Assembly (NCBI GenBank): GCA_018829465.1 | Contig: JAHJTN010000001.1 | Coordinates: forward strand, 62,001 to 126,000 | Direction of reading: 5' to 3' | Length of the DNA: 64,000 nt | Origin: Bacteroidota bacterium | Lineage (GTDB): Bacteria; Bacteroidota; Bacteroidia; Flavobacteriales; Flavobacteriaceae | In this document: piece by piece, positions 24,903 to 33,869 of the stretch | Layout of the letters: every line of letters begins with the position of its first letter | How positions within the stretch are numbered: position 1 is the stretch's first letter | The notes under the pieces: model-generated | Databases searched by the model: none | What the model was told of the DNA's origin: nothing | Seen by the model: only the letters and a program-made list of their open reading frames with translations | Made by a program: the position numbers and the translations under genes

Positions 24903-27425
24903 CTACATCATATCCCCAAAAAACACGGCGTTCATCAGTAGTTTGTTGGTGCCATACCAAAAAGCCCTAAAATTGGTATTGTCTGTAAAACCGACAATCG
25001 TTCCGCTTCCCATCGTTTTTATTTTGACCGGAACGGTGTTTTTGATGAGCTTGGCGTTTTCCTTGGATATGTAACCGCTTATCAAAGGATTGGCTGTGTA
25101 TTGCAGCGGATTGTTGTAGCTCTGTTCATCTGCTTTTACAAAAATGGTCGTGTTTCTAAACATCGGGATGCGGTTGTTTTTGTATCCAAAATTAATGGGA
25201 TGTGAACGATCGATACGCACATCGAATATGGCACCAAAAATACCTTGTGCGCCACGGTAGTCGTCTTTTTGTTCAAAATTGATGGTTTTTGCCACCAAAG
25301 GTTCCGAAACAAAGTCCATTTCCATCAATTTGCTTGAATTGAGCCAACGCAAAGTATTTTGATATGCAATTAAAGTGCCTCCATCGCGCACCCACCGTTC
25401 TAGGGTTTTAGATTGATTTTCACTAAAAATGCGACCAAAAGAATTTGCTACAATCAAGGTTGTATAATCCCAAAGGTTGGCGCGGTCAAAATCTCGGGTA
25501 TCCAGCTTGGTGATTTTCATGTCATAACGTTGGTCAAACAAATGCCAGATTTCACCGGCATCATAACTATCCACCCCGTCTCCAACCAACAAGGCCACCT
25601 TTTTATGCGAAACATTCTGAAAAAACCGGCTTCCCAAATCAATGCCCACAGGCGTAAGCCCGGTGCCGACACCTTCAAAAACCACGTGGCTGTCGGCGGC
25701 TGTTTGCTGAAGAAAATCGTAGAGTGTATCTGTGCTCAAAGGCTGGTTATGGGTTTGTATCATCAAAGTGCCATAGTCATAGCTTTTCCCATTTAGGGTA
25801 AATTGTTTCAAAGCCGTTTTGACAATGAGTTTCTTTTCCAGAAGTGCATTGAGCGCTTTAGGTGAATAGTATTCATGCCATTCCATAAGATAGGCATAGT
25901 TGCTTTTTGCAGTAACTTTCCCTTGCAGTGGCGGTGCATCGGCTATCTCGGCACCCAACTGCGCTGTGGAGGTCACGTCTGCCCTATCCATATTGAAAGC
26001 ATGTGCAAAAGACCAGGCAGAAATATCGTAGAACAAGCTGTCTTCAAATTGGGTTCTGTCTTCAAAAATACCTTGAATCAACCTGTAATTGTTCTGATTG
26101 GTTGGCACTGCATAAGCATATCCTTTTTTGAAATTTTTACCCGATGCGCTAAAATCATTGTTTATTTCATGTACTTTTATTTTATGCCTCAAAAGCACTT
26201 CTGCAAGCGCGGCCGTTTTGGAATAGTCTTTAGAGTCGCCAAAAACGATGGCTTTTACTTTATCTTTTGCGGCAAGGTTTCGGCTATCTGCAAAAAAAGT
26301 GCGTTGGTGCTCCAGCAACTTTATGCGCATGTTCTTTCCGGCTTCCAAAGTGGACAAGGCGGCGGTAAACTGATTGCGAATGGTGAAAGGAAATGTCAAC
26401 AATCCGTTGGCGGTTTCCTGCGCGTGACCTCTTGAGCTGGCTTGCTCAAAAAGAATACCTATGGCGCCATTAACATCCGGATAGGTCGAACCTTTGCCGT
26501 AATAAAAATCGTCATAACTCTCTTCTGTATAGTACATAGAACCGATTTTGTCCAAGGCTTTAGCATGGAAGGTTCCTATTTCTGCGGTTAATTCCTGATT
26601 TGATTTTGGCGTCAGCGGATGCGTGCGCGACGGTATGCCGGGTTGAAAGAAGAAAGTGGCATTGGTTCCCATCTCGTGGTGGTCTGTGAGTACATTGGGC
26701 ATCCAACTCCTAAAAGTTTTGATACGTATTTTAGATTCGGGCAACTGCACGGGAAGCCAATCTCTATTCATGTCAAACCAGTAGTGATTGGTGCGTCCGC
26801 CGGGCCATACCTCTCTGTATTCACGGTCATTGGGATCCGGATTTACGTTTTTTGCCTTGTTGGTGTTTGCCCAATATGAAAATCGTTGAAGCCCATCCGG
26901 ATTGAAAGAGGGGTCAAACAAAATGACTGTATTGTTGAGCAAATCATCTATCTCAGGCCCTTGTGCGGCTGCCAAATAGTAGGCCACCAACAGGCCGGCA
27001 TTGGCACCACTGGGTTCGTTGCCGTGTATTGAAAAGCCCTGATACACCACGAGCGGCATTTCGGACAGGTTGAGGCTGCTTCCGGCTGGCTCTATGAGTT
27101 GAAGGTGCTGCGTCCGGATTTGTTCAATATTTTGATGGTTTTTAGGTGCGGTAATGGTCAGTAAAATCAAAGGCCGGTCTTCGTAATTGGTGCCTCTGTT
27201 CTCTAGGGTAATGCGATCCGAACTCGCCGCCAAAGTTCGCATATACATCAGCAACTGGTCGTGAGAAACGTGCCAAGTACCTACTTGATAGCCCAAAACA
27301 CTTTCGGGTGTGGGAATTTCGGGGTTGTAAGTGACGTCTTGGGGCAAGTAGTAATTGATGTCGGGCACTTGTGCCTGTGCAAAACTTGAACAAATAAGTA
27401 GGAGGAGTAAGGTTAATTTTTTCAT
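24903..27425 (-). CDS. M14 family zinc carboxypeptidase, secreted, 840 aa
   Basis: Secreted metallopeptidase. The signal peptide (1-18) ends FAQAQ. The M14 catalytic domain spans about 45-380. Zinc ligands H134 and E137 lie in SIHGNEPSG, and the substrate-binding and third-ligand region shows FDPSFNPDG, MNRDW and TDHHEMG. The remaining 450 residues include a Rossmann/GATase-like region (VALLVGDGVDSYDAGEIWHL; LIVANSFGRIF; WVRDGGTLIAYQN) and a C-terminal beta part, as in large Bacteroidota M14 peptidases. A structured repeat lies just upstream (27458-27513). Specificity unknown. Confidence 0.93.
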   Translation of the reverse strand: MKKLTLLLLLICSSFAQAQVPDINYYLPQDVTYNPEIPTPESVLGYQVGTWHVSHDQLLMYMRTLAASSDRITLENRGTNYEDRPLILLTITAPKNHQNIEQIRTQHLQLIEPAGSSLNLSEMPLVVYQGFSIHGNEPSGANAGLLVAYYLAAAQGPEIDDLLNNTVILFDPSFNPDGLQRFSYWANTNKAKNVNPDPNDREYREVWPGGRTNHYWFDMNRDWLPVQLPESKIRIKTFRSWMPNVLTDHHEMGTNATFFFQPGIPSRTHPLTPKSNQELTAEIGTFHAKALDKIGSMYYTEESYDDFYYGKGSTYPDVNGAIGILFEQASSRGHAQETANGLLTFPFTIRNQFTAALSTLEAGKNMRIKLLEHQRTFFADSRNLAAKDKVKAIVFGDSKDYSKTAALAEVLLRHKIKVHEINNDFSASGKNFKKGYAYAVPTNQNNYRLIQGIFEDRTQFEDSLFYDISAWSFAHAFNMDRADVTSTAQLGAEIADAPPLQGKVTAKSNYAYLMEWHEYYSPKALNALLEKKLIVKTALKQFTLNGKSYDYGTLMIQTHNQPLSTDTLYDFLQQTAADSHVVFEGVGTGLTPVGIDLGSRFFQNVSHKKVALLVGDGVDSYDAGEIWHLFDQRYDMKITKLDTRDFDRANLWDYTTLIVANSFGRIFSENQSKTLERWVRDGGTLIAYQNTLRWLNSSKLMEMDFVSEPLVAKTINFEQKDDYRGAQGIFGAIFDVRIDRSHPINFGYKNNRIPMFRNTTIFVKADEQSYNNPLQYTANPLISGYISKENAKLIKNTVPVKIKTMGSGTIVGFTDNTNFRAFWYGTNKLLMNAVFFGDMM

Positions 27426-27457
27426 GTGTTTATTTTTATGGTTATTAAGAGGTCACT

Positions 27458-27513
27458 TTGAACGCCCCAAATAATCATGCTCCTGTGTGCAAAATTTTTA
27501 CATGGGCGTTTCA
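27458..27513. repeat. structured dispersed repeat, copy 1
   Basis: A 36-base loop region is closed by GAACGCCC (27460-27467) and GGGCGTTT (27504-27511). It aligns with copy 2 at 54776-54831: the loops match at 32 of 36 positions, and the stems differ by one compensated base pair (C-G here, T-A there). It lies 33 bases ahead of the M14 peptidase gene. Confidence 0.75.
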
Positions 27514-27536
27514 TTGGGTTATATTTAGTTTGTTAA

Positions 27537-27570
27537 AAATAAAAAAACCACCTGAATTGATATCAGATGG
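27537..27570 (-). terminator. intrinsic terminator of the DUF3276 gene
   Basis: On the minus strand, CCATCTGA and TCAGGTGG (one wobble) form a stem with a 7-base loop, followed by a T-run. It sits about 30 bases after the stop at 27601. Confidence 0.75.
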
Positions 27571-27600
27571 CTCTGTAATTGGGTAAGTTTTAACAAAAAA

Positions 27601-27993
27601 TTAAATGTCTTCAAATTTAATATCTGTAAAGTTTTTTGGAACATCGGTTACTTCGTCCAGTGTTTCTGCATCATGGTCTTCGCCTTCGCGTTTAAAATCT
27701 TTCTGATGCCTTTCACTGATGACCTCTTCTCCCTTTTCGTTGTAAACAAAATCGGTCATTTCTTTTAAAATTTCCTGAAAGGGTTCAAAGTCTTCTTTAT
27801 ACAGGTAGATTTTGTGTTTCTGATAGCGAAACGAACCATCGTCGTGTGTAAACTTTTTGCTTTCTGTCAAGGTCAGGTAGTAGTCTCCGGCGCGCGTAGA
27901 TCTCACATCAAAAAAGTAGGTTCTTCTGCCGGCTCGGAGTACTTTAGAGAAAATTTCTTCTCTGTCATTGTCTCTGGTATCTTTTTCACTCAT
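27601..27993 (-). CDS. PUR-domain (DUF3276) nucleic-acid-binding protein, 130 aa
   Basis: Small cytoplasmic protein of the DUF3276/PUR family, related to eukaryotic Pur-alpha, which binds single-stranded DNA or RNA. The PUR repeat covers about 13-90: EEIFSKVLRAGRRTYFFDVRSTRAGDYYLTLTES in outline, with the second half KIYLYKEDFEPFQEILKEM. An acidic C-terminal tail follows. Length is normal for the family, which is nearly universal in Bacteroidota. It has a clear terminator and is monocistronic. Confidence 0.9.
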   Translation of the reverse strand: MSEKDTRDNDREEIFSKVLRAGRRTYFFDVRSTRAGDYYLTLTESKKFTHDDGSFRYQKHKIYLYKEDFEPFQEILKEMTDFVYNEKGEEVISERHQKDFKREGEDHDAETLDEVTDVPKNFTDIKFEDI

Positions 27994-28070
27994 AATCCTT
28001 ACATCTTAATGGTTAATAATGTTTTTTAGCTATCAAAAGTGAAAAAATTTGTCAAGCTATGCAAAAAAAA

Positions 28071-29828
28071 TCACGAATCTTTTTCAGAAAGTTGCTTTTC
28101 GTACAGATTTTTGTAGTAACCCTCCGTTTTAATAAGCTCATTGTGTGAACCTTCCTGTATAATTTGTCCCGCATCAAGTACAATAATCTTGTCGGCATTT
28201 TTGGCAGATGAAACCCGATGACTCACAATCACCGTGGTGATGCCGGAGGCTATTTTGAGAATGTTGCTGAGAATTTCCTCTTCGGTCTCTGTGTCAACGG
28301 CAGAAAGACAATCGTCCAACAATAAAATTTTTGGTTTTCTGATGAGTGCTCTGGCTATGGAAAGTCGCTGTTTTTGACCACCGGAAAGCGTGATGCCACG
28401 CTCGCCCAACACGGTTTCGTATTGATTTTTGAAAGTGAGGATGTTGTGGTGTATGTGCGCATATTTTGCATAGGCTTCAATTTCAGCATCGTCTGCATCT
28501 ACGTTTCCAAACCGAATGTTGTTTCTGATGGTATCTGAAAACAAAAAGGCGTGTTGTGGCACTGCGCCTATGTTTTTTCTCAAAGAATCCAGATGCATTT
28601 CTTTTACATTCTTATCATCGATGCAAACCGCACCGGCTGACACATCATAGGTACGCGAAATCAAATCGAGTACGGTGGATTTTCCGGAGCCTGTTTTGCC
28701 TAAAATGGCCAAGGTTTTTCCGGCAGCAACTTCAAAACTAATATTTTTTAAGGCTGTAATGTGGGTATCGTCGTAGGTAAACGTCACGTTTTTAAAACTG
28801 ATTTTTCCTACAATATTTTCAGGAATATCTGTTTGGCTCACAATATCGGGTTTCACTTCCAAAAACTCATTGATGCGCTTTTGAGAAGCTTCTGCCCGCT
28901 GCACTATAGACGACACCCAACCCACTGTGGCGACCGGCCAGGTAAGCATGTTGACATAAATCAGAAACTCTGCCAACATACCAATATTTTGAATTTTCCC
29001 GTCTATATAGATCTTACCGCCCAACCAAATTACAACCACGTTGCTAATGCCAATTAAAAGTACCATCAACGGGAAAAACAAGGCTTGCACCTTGGCCAAA
29101 TCGAGGTTTTTTTGTAGGCTCTCATTGGCCAAAACCACAGATTGTTTGTGCGTTTGATCTTCTAACACATAGGCCTTTATGACTGAAATTCCTGAAAAAG
29201 TTTCTTGAGAAAAAGTAGAGAGTTTGGAGAGAAATTGCTGTACTATCGTACTTTTTTTGTGAATGTTCCTGCTGAGTTGATAAATAGAATAAGACAAAAT
29301 CGGCAGAGGAATTAAAGTGTAGAACGTAAGCATGGGGTTTTTGTAAAACATAAGCGGCACCACGATGACAAAGAGTATGCCTGTTTGTATGCTGTACATC
29401 AATGCCGGACCTGCAAACATGCGCACTTGCCCAACGTCTTCACTGATGCGACTCATCAAATCGCCGGTTCTGTTTTTTTTATAAAAATTCAGCGAAAGTT
29501 TTTCATAGTGCTGAAAAATCTCATTCTTCAAGTCAAATTCAATATAGCGAGAAACATTAATGATGTATTGCCGCATGGCGTAGGTAAAAATACCTGAAAG
29601 CGCCGTAGCAGTTAAAATCAGAAATATATTCCAAGCCAATTCACTTTTAACCAAGGCCGTGTCTGTGAGCAACCCATTTGAATAATCTTCTACCGCGTCT
29701 AGTATTTTACCAATACTCACAGGCATCACTAACGAAAACACCCTTGCGAGTATCGTGATAAACAAACCGATGATGAGTTTGGTTCTGTATTTGTAAAAAT
29801 ATTTATTGAGATGCTTTAAGGCTTTCAT
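28071..29828 (-). CDS. ABC transporter, fused permease and ATPase (MsbA-like exporter)
   Basis: Half-transporter of 585 residues that works as a homodimer or with a second half. The N-terminal membrane domain has six helices (about 1-310). The ATPase domain carries Walker A LGKTGSGKS, the signature LSGGQKQR, Walker B ILLLDDCLSAVD, and the switch histidine in VSHRVS. The family exports lipids, peptides or drugs; the substrate is unknown. The start at 29828 is chosen because a -7 box (29847-29854) lies inside the longer reading frame that begins at 29867. It is a single gene. Confidence 0.93.
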   Translation of the reverse strand: MKALKHLNKYFYKYRTKLIIGLFITILARVFSLVMPVSIGKILDAVEDYSNGLLTDTALVKSELAWNIFLILTATALSGIFTYAMRQYIINVSRYIEFDLKNEIFQHYEKLSLNFYKKNRTGDLMSRISEDVGQVRMFAGPALMYSIQTGILFVIVVPLMFYKNPMLTFYTLIPLPILSYSIYQLSRNIHKKSTIVQQFLSKLSTFSQETFSGISVIKAYVLEDQTHKQSVVLANESLQKNLDLAKVQALFFPLMVLLIGISNVVVIWLGGKIYIDGKIQNIGMLAEFLIYVNMLTWPVATVGWVSSIVQRAEASQKRINEFLEVKPDIVSQTDIPENIVGKISFKNVTFTYDDTHITALKNISFEVAAGKTLAILGKTGSGKSTVLDLISRTYDVSAGAVCIDDKNVKEMHLDSLRKNIGAVPQHAFLFSDTIRNNIRFGNVDADDAEIEAYAKYAHIHHNILTFKNQYETVLGERGITLSGGQKQRLSIARALIRKPKILLLDDCLSAVDTETEEEILSNILKIASGITTVIVSHRVSSAKNADKIIVLDAGQIIQEGSHNELIKTEGYYKNLYEKQLSEKDS

Positions 29829-29846
29829 GCTGCTTCTTTGACCCGG

Positions 29847-29854
29847 CAAAGCTA
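29847..29854 (-). promoter_or_regulatory. -7 promoter box (TAGCTTTG) of the ABC exporter gene
   Basis: Minus-strand TAGCTTTG, 19 bases ahead of the ATG at 29828. It supports that start. Confidence 0.5.
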
Positions 29855-30035
29855 CGAAATTTGACAAGGGATAAAACCACTTGGTTTGGCGTAAATTTTA
29901 AGAAAACGTTCAAAAGTATAAAAATCAATAAGCAAAAAACCATTTTAACGCCACCCAAAGCGACTTCTCAATCAAAAAACACTTCACTTAACCAAAATAT
30001 AAAAGCTGTGCAAGGTAATTTACAGGCAAAATAAT

Positions 30036-30043
30036 TACTTTTG
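30036..30043 (+). promoter_or_regulatory. -7 promoter box (TACTTTTG) of nusB
   Basis: TACTTTTG, 33 bases ahead of the ATG at 30077. No clear -33 box is visible. Confidence 0.45.
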
Positions 30044-30076
30044 CACACTAATTAACCTACTGTAAAGTTCTTTTCC

Positions 30077-31021
30077 ATGCTCAACAGACGACAGCTCCGC
30101 GTAAAAGTCATGCAAACGCTTTATGCCATGCATTTGTCAGGTTCCGACAACCTCAACAGCCAAAAGAAGTTTTTGAACAAGAGTATGGAAGACATGGAAA
30201 TCTTGTACTACCTACTCATAGACCTGCTCTATCAGTTACATGTTTTGCACGAAGATCAGTATCAAAAAACCTTGAAAAAACACATCCCTGTAGAATCTGA
30301 CAAATTTATCAGTAAGAAGTTTTTGAATAACGCCGTGCTAAACTTAGTGAGAAACAGCGAAGTCTTAGCCGAAAAAACGACCTCGCTTAAATCAAACTTT
30401 TGGAAATCGCACGAAGAATACGTGCGCCTGATTTATGACAAGGTCATTGCTTCGGATTGTTATCTGCAATACATTCAGAGCACAGAAACGGATTTTAATA
30501 AGGACAAAGAATTTATCGCTACTCTATATTCGGAAGTAATTGCACCCGACGAAAAATTATATGAATTCTTGGAAGACAACAACCTCACTTGGATTGACGA
30601 TTTGCCGTTGGTCAATACTTTTTTGTTGCGTCAAATTAAATCGCTCACGCCAGCCAAGCCCGATAATAAATTGATTATCAAACTTTTTAAAGATGAGGAT
30701 GACCGAAAGTTTGCTATGGAGTTGTTGGAAAAAGTAGCGCTCAATGCCGTCGATTTTGATAAAGAAATTGAAGGCCATACACCCAATTGGGACAAAGATC
30801 GCATAGCCGAGGTAGATACGGTGCTCATTCGGATGGCTCTGTGCGAATTTTTAAAATTCCCGTCTGTGCCCACGCGTGTCACCATCAACGAATATATAGA
30901 AATTGCCAAAGAATACGCCACGCCAAAAAGTAGCATCTTCCTAAACGGTTTATTAGACACTTTGGAGAAAAAGTACCAAAAAGAAAATCGCATTCAAAAG
31001 GTCGGACGCGGTCTGCTATGA
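30077..31021 (+). CDS. nusB: transcription antitermination factor NusB, long form
   Basis: RNA-binding factor that with NusE/S10 forms the rRNA antitermination complex. The canonical NusB fold (about 130 residues) is split. The start MLNRRQLRVKVMQTLYA fits helix 1. A large helical insertion follows, and the classical C-terminal part appears at about 215-305 (FAMELLEKVALN; IAEVDTVLIRMALCEFL; VTINEYIEIAKEYATPKSSIFLNGLLDTL). The 314-residue length is typical of Bacteroidota. It heads a set with the DUF1573 lipoprotein and yajC, a common Bacteroidota gene order. Confidence 0.93.
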   Translation: MLNRRQLRVKVMQTLYAMHLSGSDNLNSQKKFLNKSMEDMEILYYLLIDLLYQLHVLHEDQYQKTLKKHIPVESDKFISKKFLNNAVLNLVRNSEVLAEKTTSLKSNFWKSHEEYVRLIYDKVIASDCYLQYIQSTETDFNKDKEFIATLYSEVIAPDEKLYEFLEDNNLTWIDDLPLVNTFLLRQIKSLTPAKPDNKLIIKLFKDEDDRKFAMELLEKVALNAVDFDKEIEGHTPNWDKDRIAEVDTVLIRMALCEFLKFPSVPTRVTINEYIEIAKEYATPKSSIFLNGLLDTLEKKYQKENRIQKVGRGLL

Positions 31022-31034
31022 TTTTATTTTTTTA

Positions 31035-31042
31035 TATCTTTG
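31035..31042 (+). promoter_or_regulatory. -7 promoter box (TATCTTTG) of the DUF1573 gene
   Basis: TATCTTTG, 33 bases ahead of the ATG at 31076. It allows the DUF1573-yajC pair to be transcribed apart from nusB. Confidence 0.5.
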
Positions 31043-31075
31043 GAAACTAATTATTAATCCGATAAAACATCTATT

Positions 31076-31564
31076 ATGAAAAGGAAAATCTTTATGTTGA
31101 GTTCTCTTTTGGTTTTGGTCTTTTCGCTTTCATGTAAAGAAAATGCCTCCTCAAAAATCAATCAAGAAAACCTTAACGCCGTTCAGCAAGAAACTGCCAA
31201 AGCCGGTGAATATCCACAATTTACTTTCGATAAAACCGAACACGATTTTGGCACCATCAATGAGGGCGATATCGCAAAGACTACTTTTAAATTTACCAAC
31301 ACAGGTAAAAGCCCGCTTATCATAGCACGTGCATTGGGCAGTTGCGGTTGTACCGTTCCCAGCTATCCAAAAGAAGCCATTGCTCCCGGTGAATCCGGAG
31401 AAATTCAAGTAGCTTTCGACTCTAGCGGCAAACCCAATCTACAACAAAAAGTAGTCACACTTTTTGCCAATACAGAAAAGGGCAAAGAGTTGCTTAAAAT
31501 AAAAGCTGTTGTCACTCCTGATCCAAACAAAGCAGCCTCTTACCAAAACAACCCTATTAACTAA
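31076..31564 (+). CDS. DUF1573 domain lipoprotein, 162 aa
   Basis: Lipoprotein with lipobox FSLSC (mature Cys21). A DUF1573 Ig-like domain (about 48-150) starts with the hallmark FDKTEHDFGTINEGD and continues with FTNTGKSPLIIARALGSCGCTVPSYP. These domains occur in Bacteroidota envelope proteins and resemble ASPM/SPD-2/Hydin-type sandwiches. No enzymatic role is known. It lies six bases ahead of yajC, so the two are co-translated. Confidence 0.92.
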   Translation: MKRKIFMLSSLLVLVFSLSCKENASSKINQENLNAVQQETAKAGEYPQFTFDKTEHDFGTINEGDIAKTTFKFTNTGKSPLIIARALGSCGCTVPSYPKEAIAPGESGEIQVAFDSSGKPNLQQKVVTLFANTEKGKELLKIKAVVTPDPNKAASYQNNPIN

Positions 31565-31570
31565 AACAAC

Positions 31571-31864
31571 ATGCAAGGACTTGGAAGTTTTTTACCGCTC
31601 ATCTTAATTTTTTTCGTGATGTATTTTTTTATGATACGTCCGCAGATTAAGCGACAAAAACAAGAAAAACAATTTTTATCCGGTATCAAAAAAGGTGATC
31701 GAATTGTCACCAAAAGCGGATTACACGCCAAAGTGCTCGATTTTGGAGACAACGAAGAATCCTTGATTTTGGATATAGGCGCAGGAAAAGCAAAGTTTGA
31801 ACGATCTGCCATTTCTATGGAAATGAGCGTCAAAGCAAACAAGCCCGCAGAAGAAAAAAAGTAG
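31571..31864 (+). CDS. yajC: preprotein translocase subunit YajC
   Basis: Small inner-membrane protein that associates with SecDF in the Sec translocon. The 97 residues have one N-terminal helix (FLPLILIFFVMYFFMI) followed by RPQIKRQKQEKQFLSGIKKG in outline and GDRIVTKSGLHAKV, the standard YajC signature. It is last in the nusB-DUF1573-yajC set and is followed by a bidirectional terminator. Confidence 0.95.
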   Translation: MQGLGSFLPLILIFFVMYFFMIRPQIKRQKQEKQFLSGIKKGDRIVTKSGLHAKVLDFGDNEESLILDIGAGKAKFERSAISMEMSVKANKPAEEKK

Positions 31865-31880
31865 CATTATACCTACATCA

Positions 31881-31913
31881 AAAAAAACCACCCAAATACC
31901 GGGTGGTTTTTTT
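31881..31913. terminator. bidirectional intrinsic terminator
   Basis: CCACCC and GGGTGG enclose a 7-base loop, with seven A before and seven T after. It serves yajC (plus) and the M20 hydrolase gene (minus). Confidence 0.88.
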
Positions 31914-31940
31914 GTATAACCTAGTGCCACTTTATCGCTT

Positions 31941-33230
31941 TTATTTCAAATTCAAATAGTCAACAGCTACTTGGGTGTAAGCTTTTACGCCGGTAATCAT
32001 TCCGCTTTCGTCTATAAAAAAATCAGGCGTGTGGTGCGAGGGCGCATCAGATTCTTTCATGCTGAGTGGCGTACCGCCTACAAAAAAGTAAAAACCCGGC
32101 ACTTCTTTTTGGAAGAAAGAAAAATCTTCAGCACCTGTTATGGCCGGTACTAAATTTACGTGTTCTTTTCCGGCTACTTTTTCTAAACTCGGCAACATTT
32201 TAGCTGTCAAATCAGGGTCGTTGTAGGTAATCAATGCACCATCGCTGATAGAAACCGTCGCTTCGGCGCGGTAGGCTTTAGCAATGGTAGTCACCATTTC
32301 TTTCATCCGATCGTTGAGTTTTTTCTGCATGTCGTAGTCAAGCGTACGGATGGTGCCCACAATCTGTGCAGATTCGGGGATAATATTGTTTCGAATACCG
32401 GCATTTATCATCCCCACAGATACAACAGCCGCTTCTTTAGTAAGTTGGGCTTCGCGGCTCACCAAAGTTTGCAAACCGTTGATAATTTGCGCCGACACCA
32501 TGATAGGATCTACGCTGTTCCAAGGTGTAGAACCATGAGCCTGTTTGCCTTTTACAATGATTTCATAGCGCTGAGCGGCTGCCATGGCTCCGGCAGGTTT
32601 GTAGTTGATTTTCCCCACATGGGTCCCGGAACTGATATGGATGCCAAAAATGGCGTCAACCTTAAATGTTTTTAACACACCTTCTTTAACCATCAATTTG
32701 GCTCCGCCTTCTTCACCCGGAGGTGCACCTTCTTCGGCAGGTTGAAATATAAATACCACATTGCCTTTTAGGTCATTTTTCATCTTGCTTAAAATCTCAG
32801 CGGCACCCATCAACATGGCCACGTGCGTATCGTGACCACAAGCGTGCATCACACCGCTTTCTTTGCCGTTATAGATGGCTGTAACATTCGATTTGAAAGG
32901 CAAATCTACGCGTTCGGTAACCGGCAGGGCATCCATATCTGCGCGCAAGGCGACGGTTTTTCCGGGCTTATCACCTTTCAACACGCCCACCACACCGGTT
33001 TTTGCAATGCCTGTGTGCACCTCAATCCCAAGACTTTCAAGGTGTTTGGCAATTTTTTCGGCTGTTTTAAACTCGCGGTTAGACAATTCTGGATTTTCAT
33101 GAATATCGCGTCGCCAATCTATAACTTTGGTTTCAATGGCATCCGCATAGGTCGCAATTTTTTTGTCTGTTGACTGTGCAACTGAAGCCAGCCCGAGTGA
33201 GAGCGATAGTAATAAAAAACATTTCTTCAT
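31941..33230 (-). CDS. M20 family amidohydrolase, secreted, 429 aa
   Basis: Zinc-dependent amidohydrolase of the M20D group (indole-acetyl-amino-acid hydrolase, hippuricase-like), which splits N-acyl amino acids. A signal peptide (about 1-18) sends it out of the cytoplasm. The metal site shows MHACGHDTHVAMLMGAA and PAEEGAPPGEEGGAK; the C-terminal ligand lies in ITGAEDFSFF. The dimerisation lid is at about 210-320. It is second in an operon with the DsrE-like protein, with an 18-base gap. Confidence 0.92.
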   Translation of the reverse strand: MKKCFLLLSLSLGLASVAQSTDKKIATYADAIETKVIDWRRDIHENPELSNREFKTAEKIAKHLESLGIEVHTGIAKTGVVGVLKGDKPGKTVALRADMDALPVTERVDLPFKSNVTAIYNGKESGVMHACGHDTHVAMLMGAAEILSKMKNDLKGNVVFIFQPAEEGAPPGEEGGAKLMVKEGVLKTFKVDAIFGIHISSGTHVGKINYKPAGAMAAAQRYEIIVKGKQAHGSTPWNSVDPIMVSAQIINGLQTLVSREAQLTKEAAVVSVGMINAGIRNNIIPESAQIVGTIRTLDYDMQKKLNDRMKEMVTTIAKAYRAEATVSISDGALITYNDPDLTAKMLPSLEKVAGKEHVNLVPAITGAEDFSFFQKEVPGFYFFVGGTPLSMKESDAPSHHTPDFFIDESGMITGVKAYTQVAVDYLNLK

Positions 33231-33248
33231 TTTAAAAATATTTAAGGT

Positions 33249-33782
33249 TTAGAAAATCATTTTGTAATCTTGGTTTTGTAACTGTAAAATGGCGGTCATG
33301 GCGGAGAGTGCTACCATGACATCCGGGTTTCTCTTTTCGGGAGTGATACCTCTGTGTGCTGCGGTTTGCCCGCATAAAATAATTTGTGCATCGGCAGCTT
33401 TCAGTTGTTGGATCAAGGCTGTATTTGGATTTTTGATTCCGTGTTTCTCCATATAAGCTTCATCATTCAAAACAGTATCGAATGCTCCACCGTGTACAAC
33501 CAAGGCAACATGGAGCTGAGACAACGGAATGCCGGCATCGGTATGCATGTTCAGAAATCGGGCGGCCGTGTTAAAAAACGGATGTACTTGTGATTTTTCA
33601 GTTGATGCATCTACCATATCAAACAAAACTCGAAAAACCTGCGCCTTGTCGGTTTTAAATTCGGGTTGGTCAACACGGTAAAATTTGCCAAAGTCGGGCA
33701 CAGCAACTCCGGCAGTTTGTGTTTGAGAAAAACCAATAAGGCAACTCAAACAAAATGAGATCATTAAAAAAGTCTTTTGCAT
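33249..33782 (-). CDS. secreted DsrE-like protein, 177 aa
   Basis: A signal peptide (MQKTFLMISFCLSCLIGFSQ) is followed by a DsrE/DsrF-like domain (about 45-177): FRVLFDMVDAS, LHVALVVHGGAFD, LKAADAQIILCGQTAAHRG and LSAMTAILQLQNQDYKMI. DsrE proteins relay sulfur or have unknown roles; this secreted type keeps one Cys in the position of the DsrE active cysteine (ILCGQ). The longer frame starting at 33887 is rejected because the signal peptide begins at 33782. It forms an operon with the M20 hydrolase. Confidence 0.88.
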   Translation of the reverse strand: MQKTFLMISFCLSCLIGFSQTQTAGVAVPDFGKFYRVDQPEFKTDKAQVFRVLFDMVDASTEKSQVHPFFNTAARFLNMHTDAGIPLSQLHVALVVHGGAFDTVLNDEAYMEKHGIKNPNTALIQQLKAADAQIILCGQTAAHRGITPEKRNPDVMVALSAMTAILQLQNQDYKMIF

Positions 33783-33869
33783 AATTTCAAGTATTTGTGA
33801 GTCTAAATATAGTAAAACAAATTTGCTGTGTATAAAAAATGACAAATCCTTTTTAAAAAGACTTGGGTA

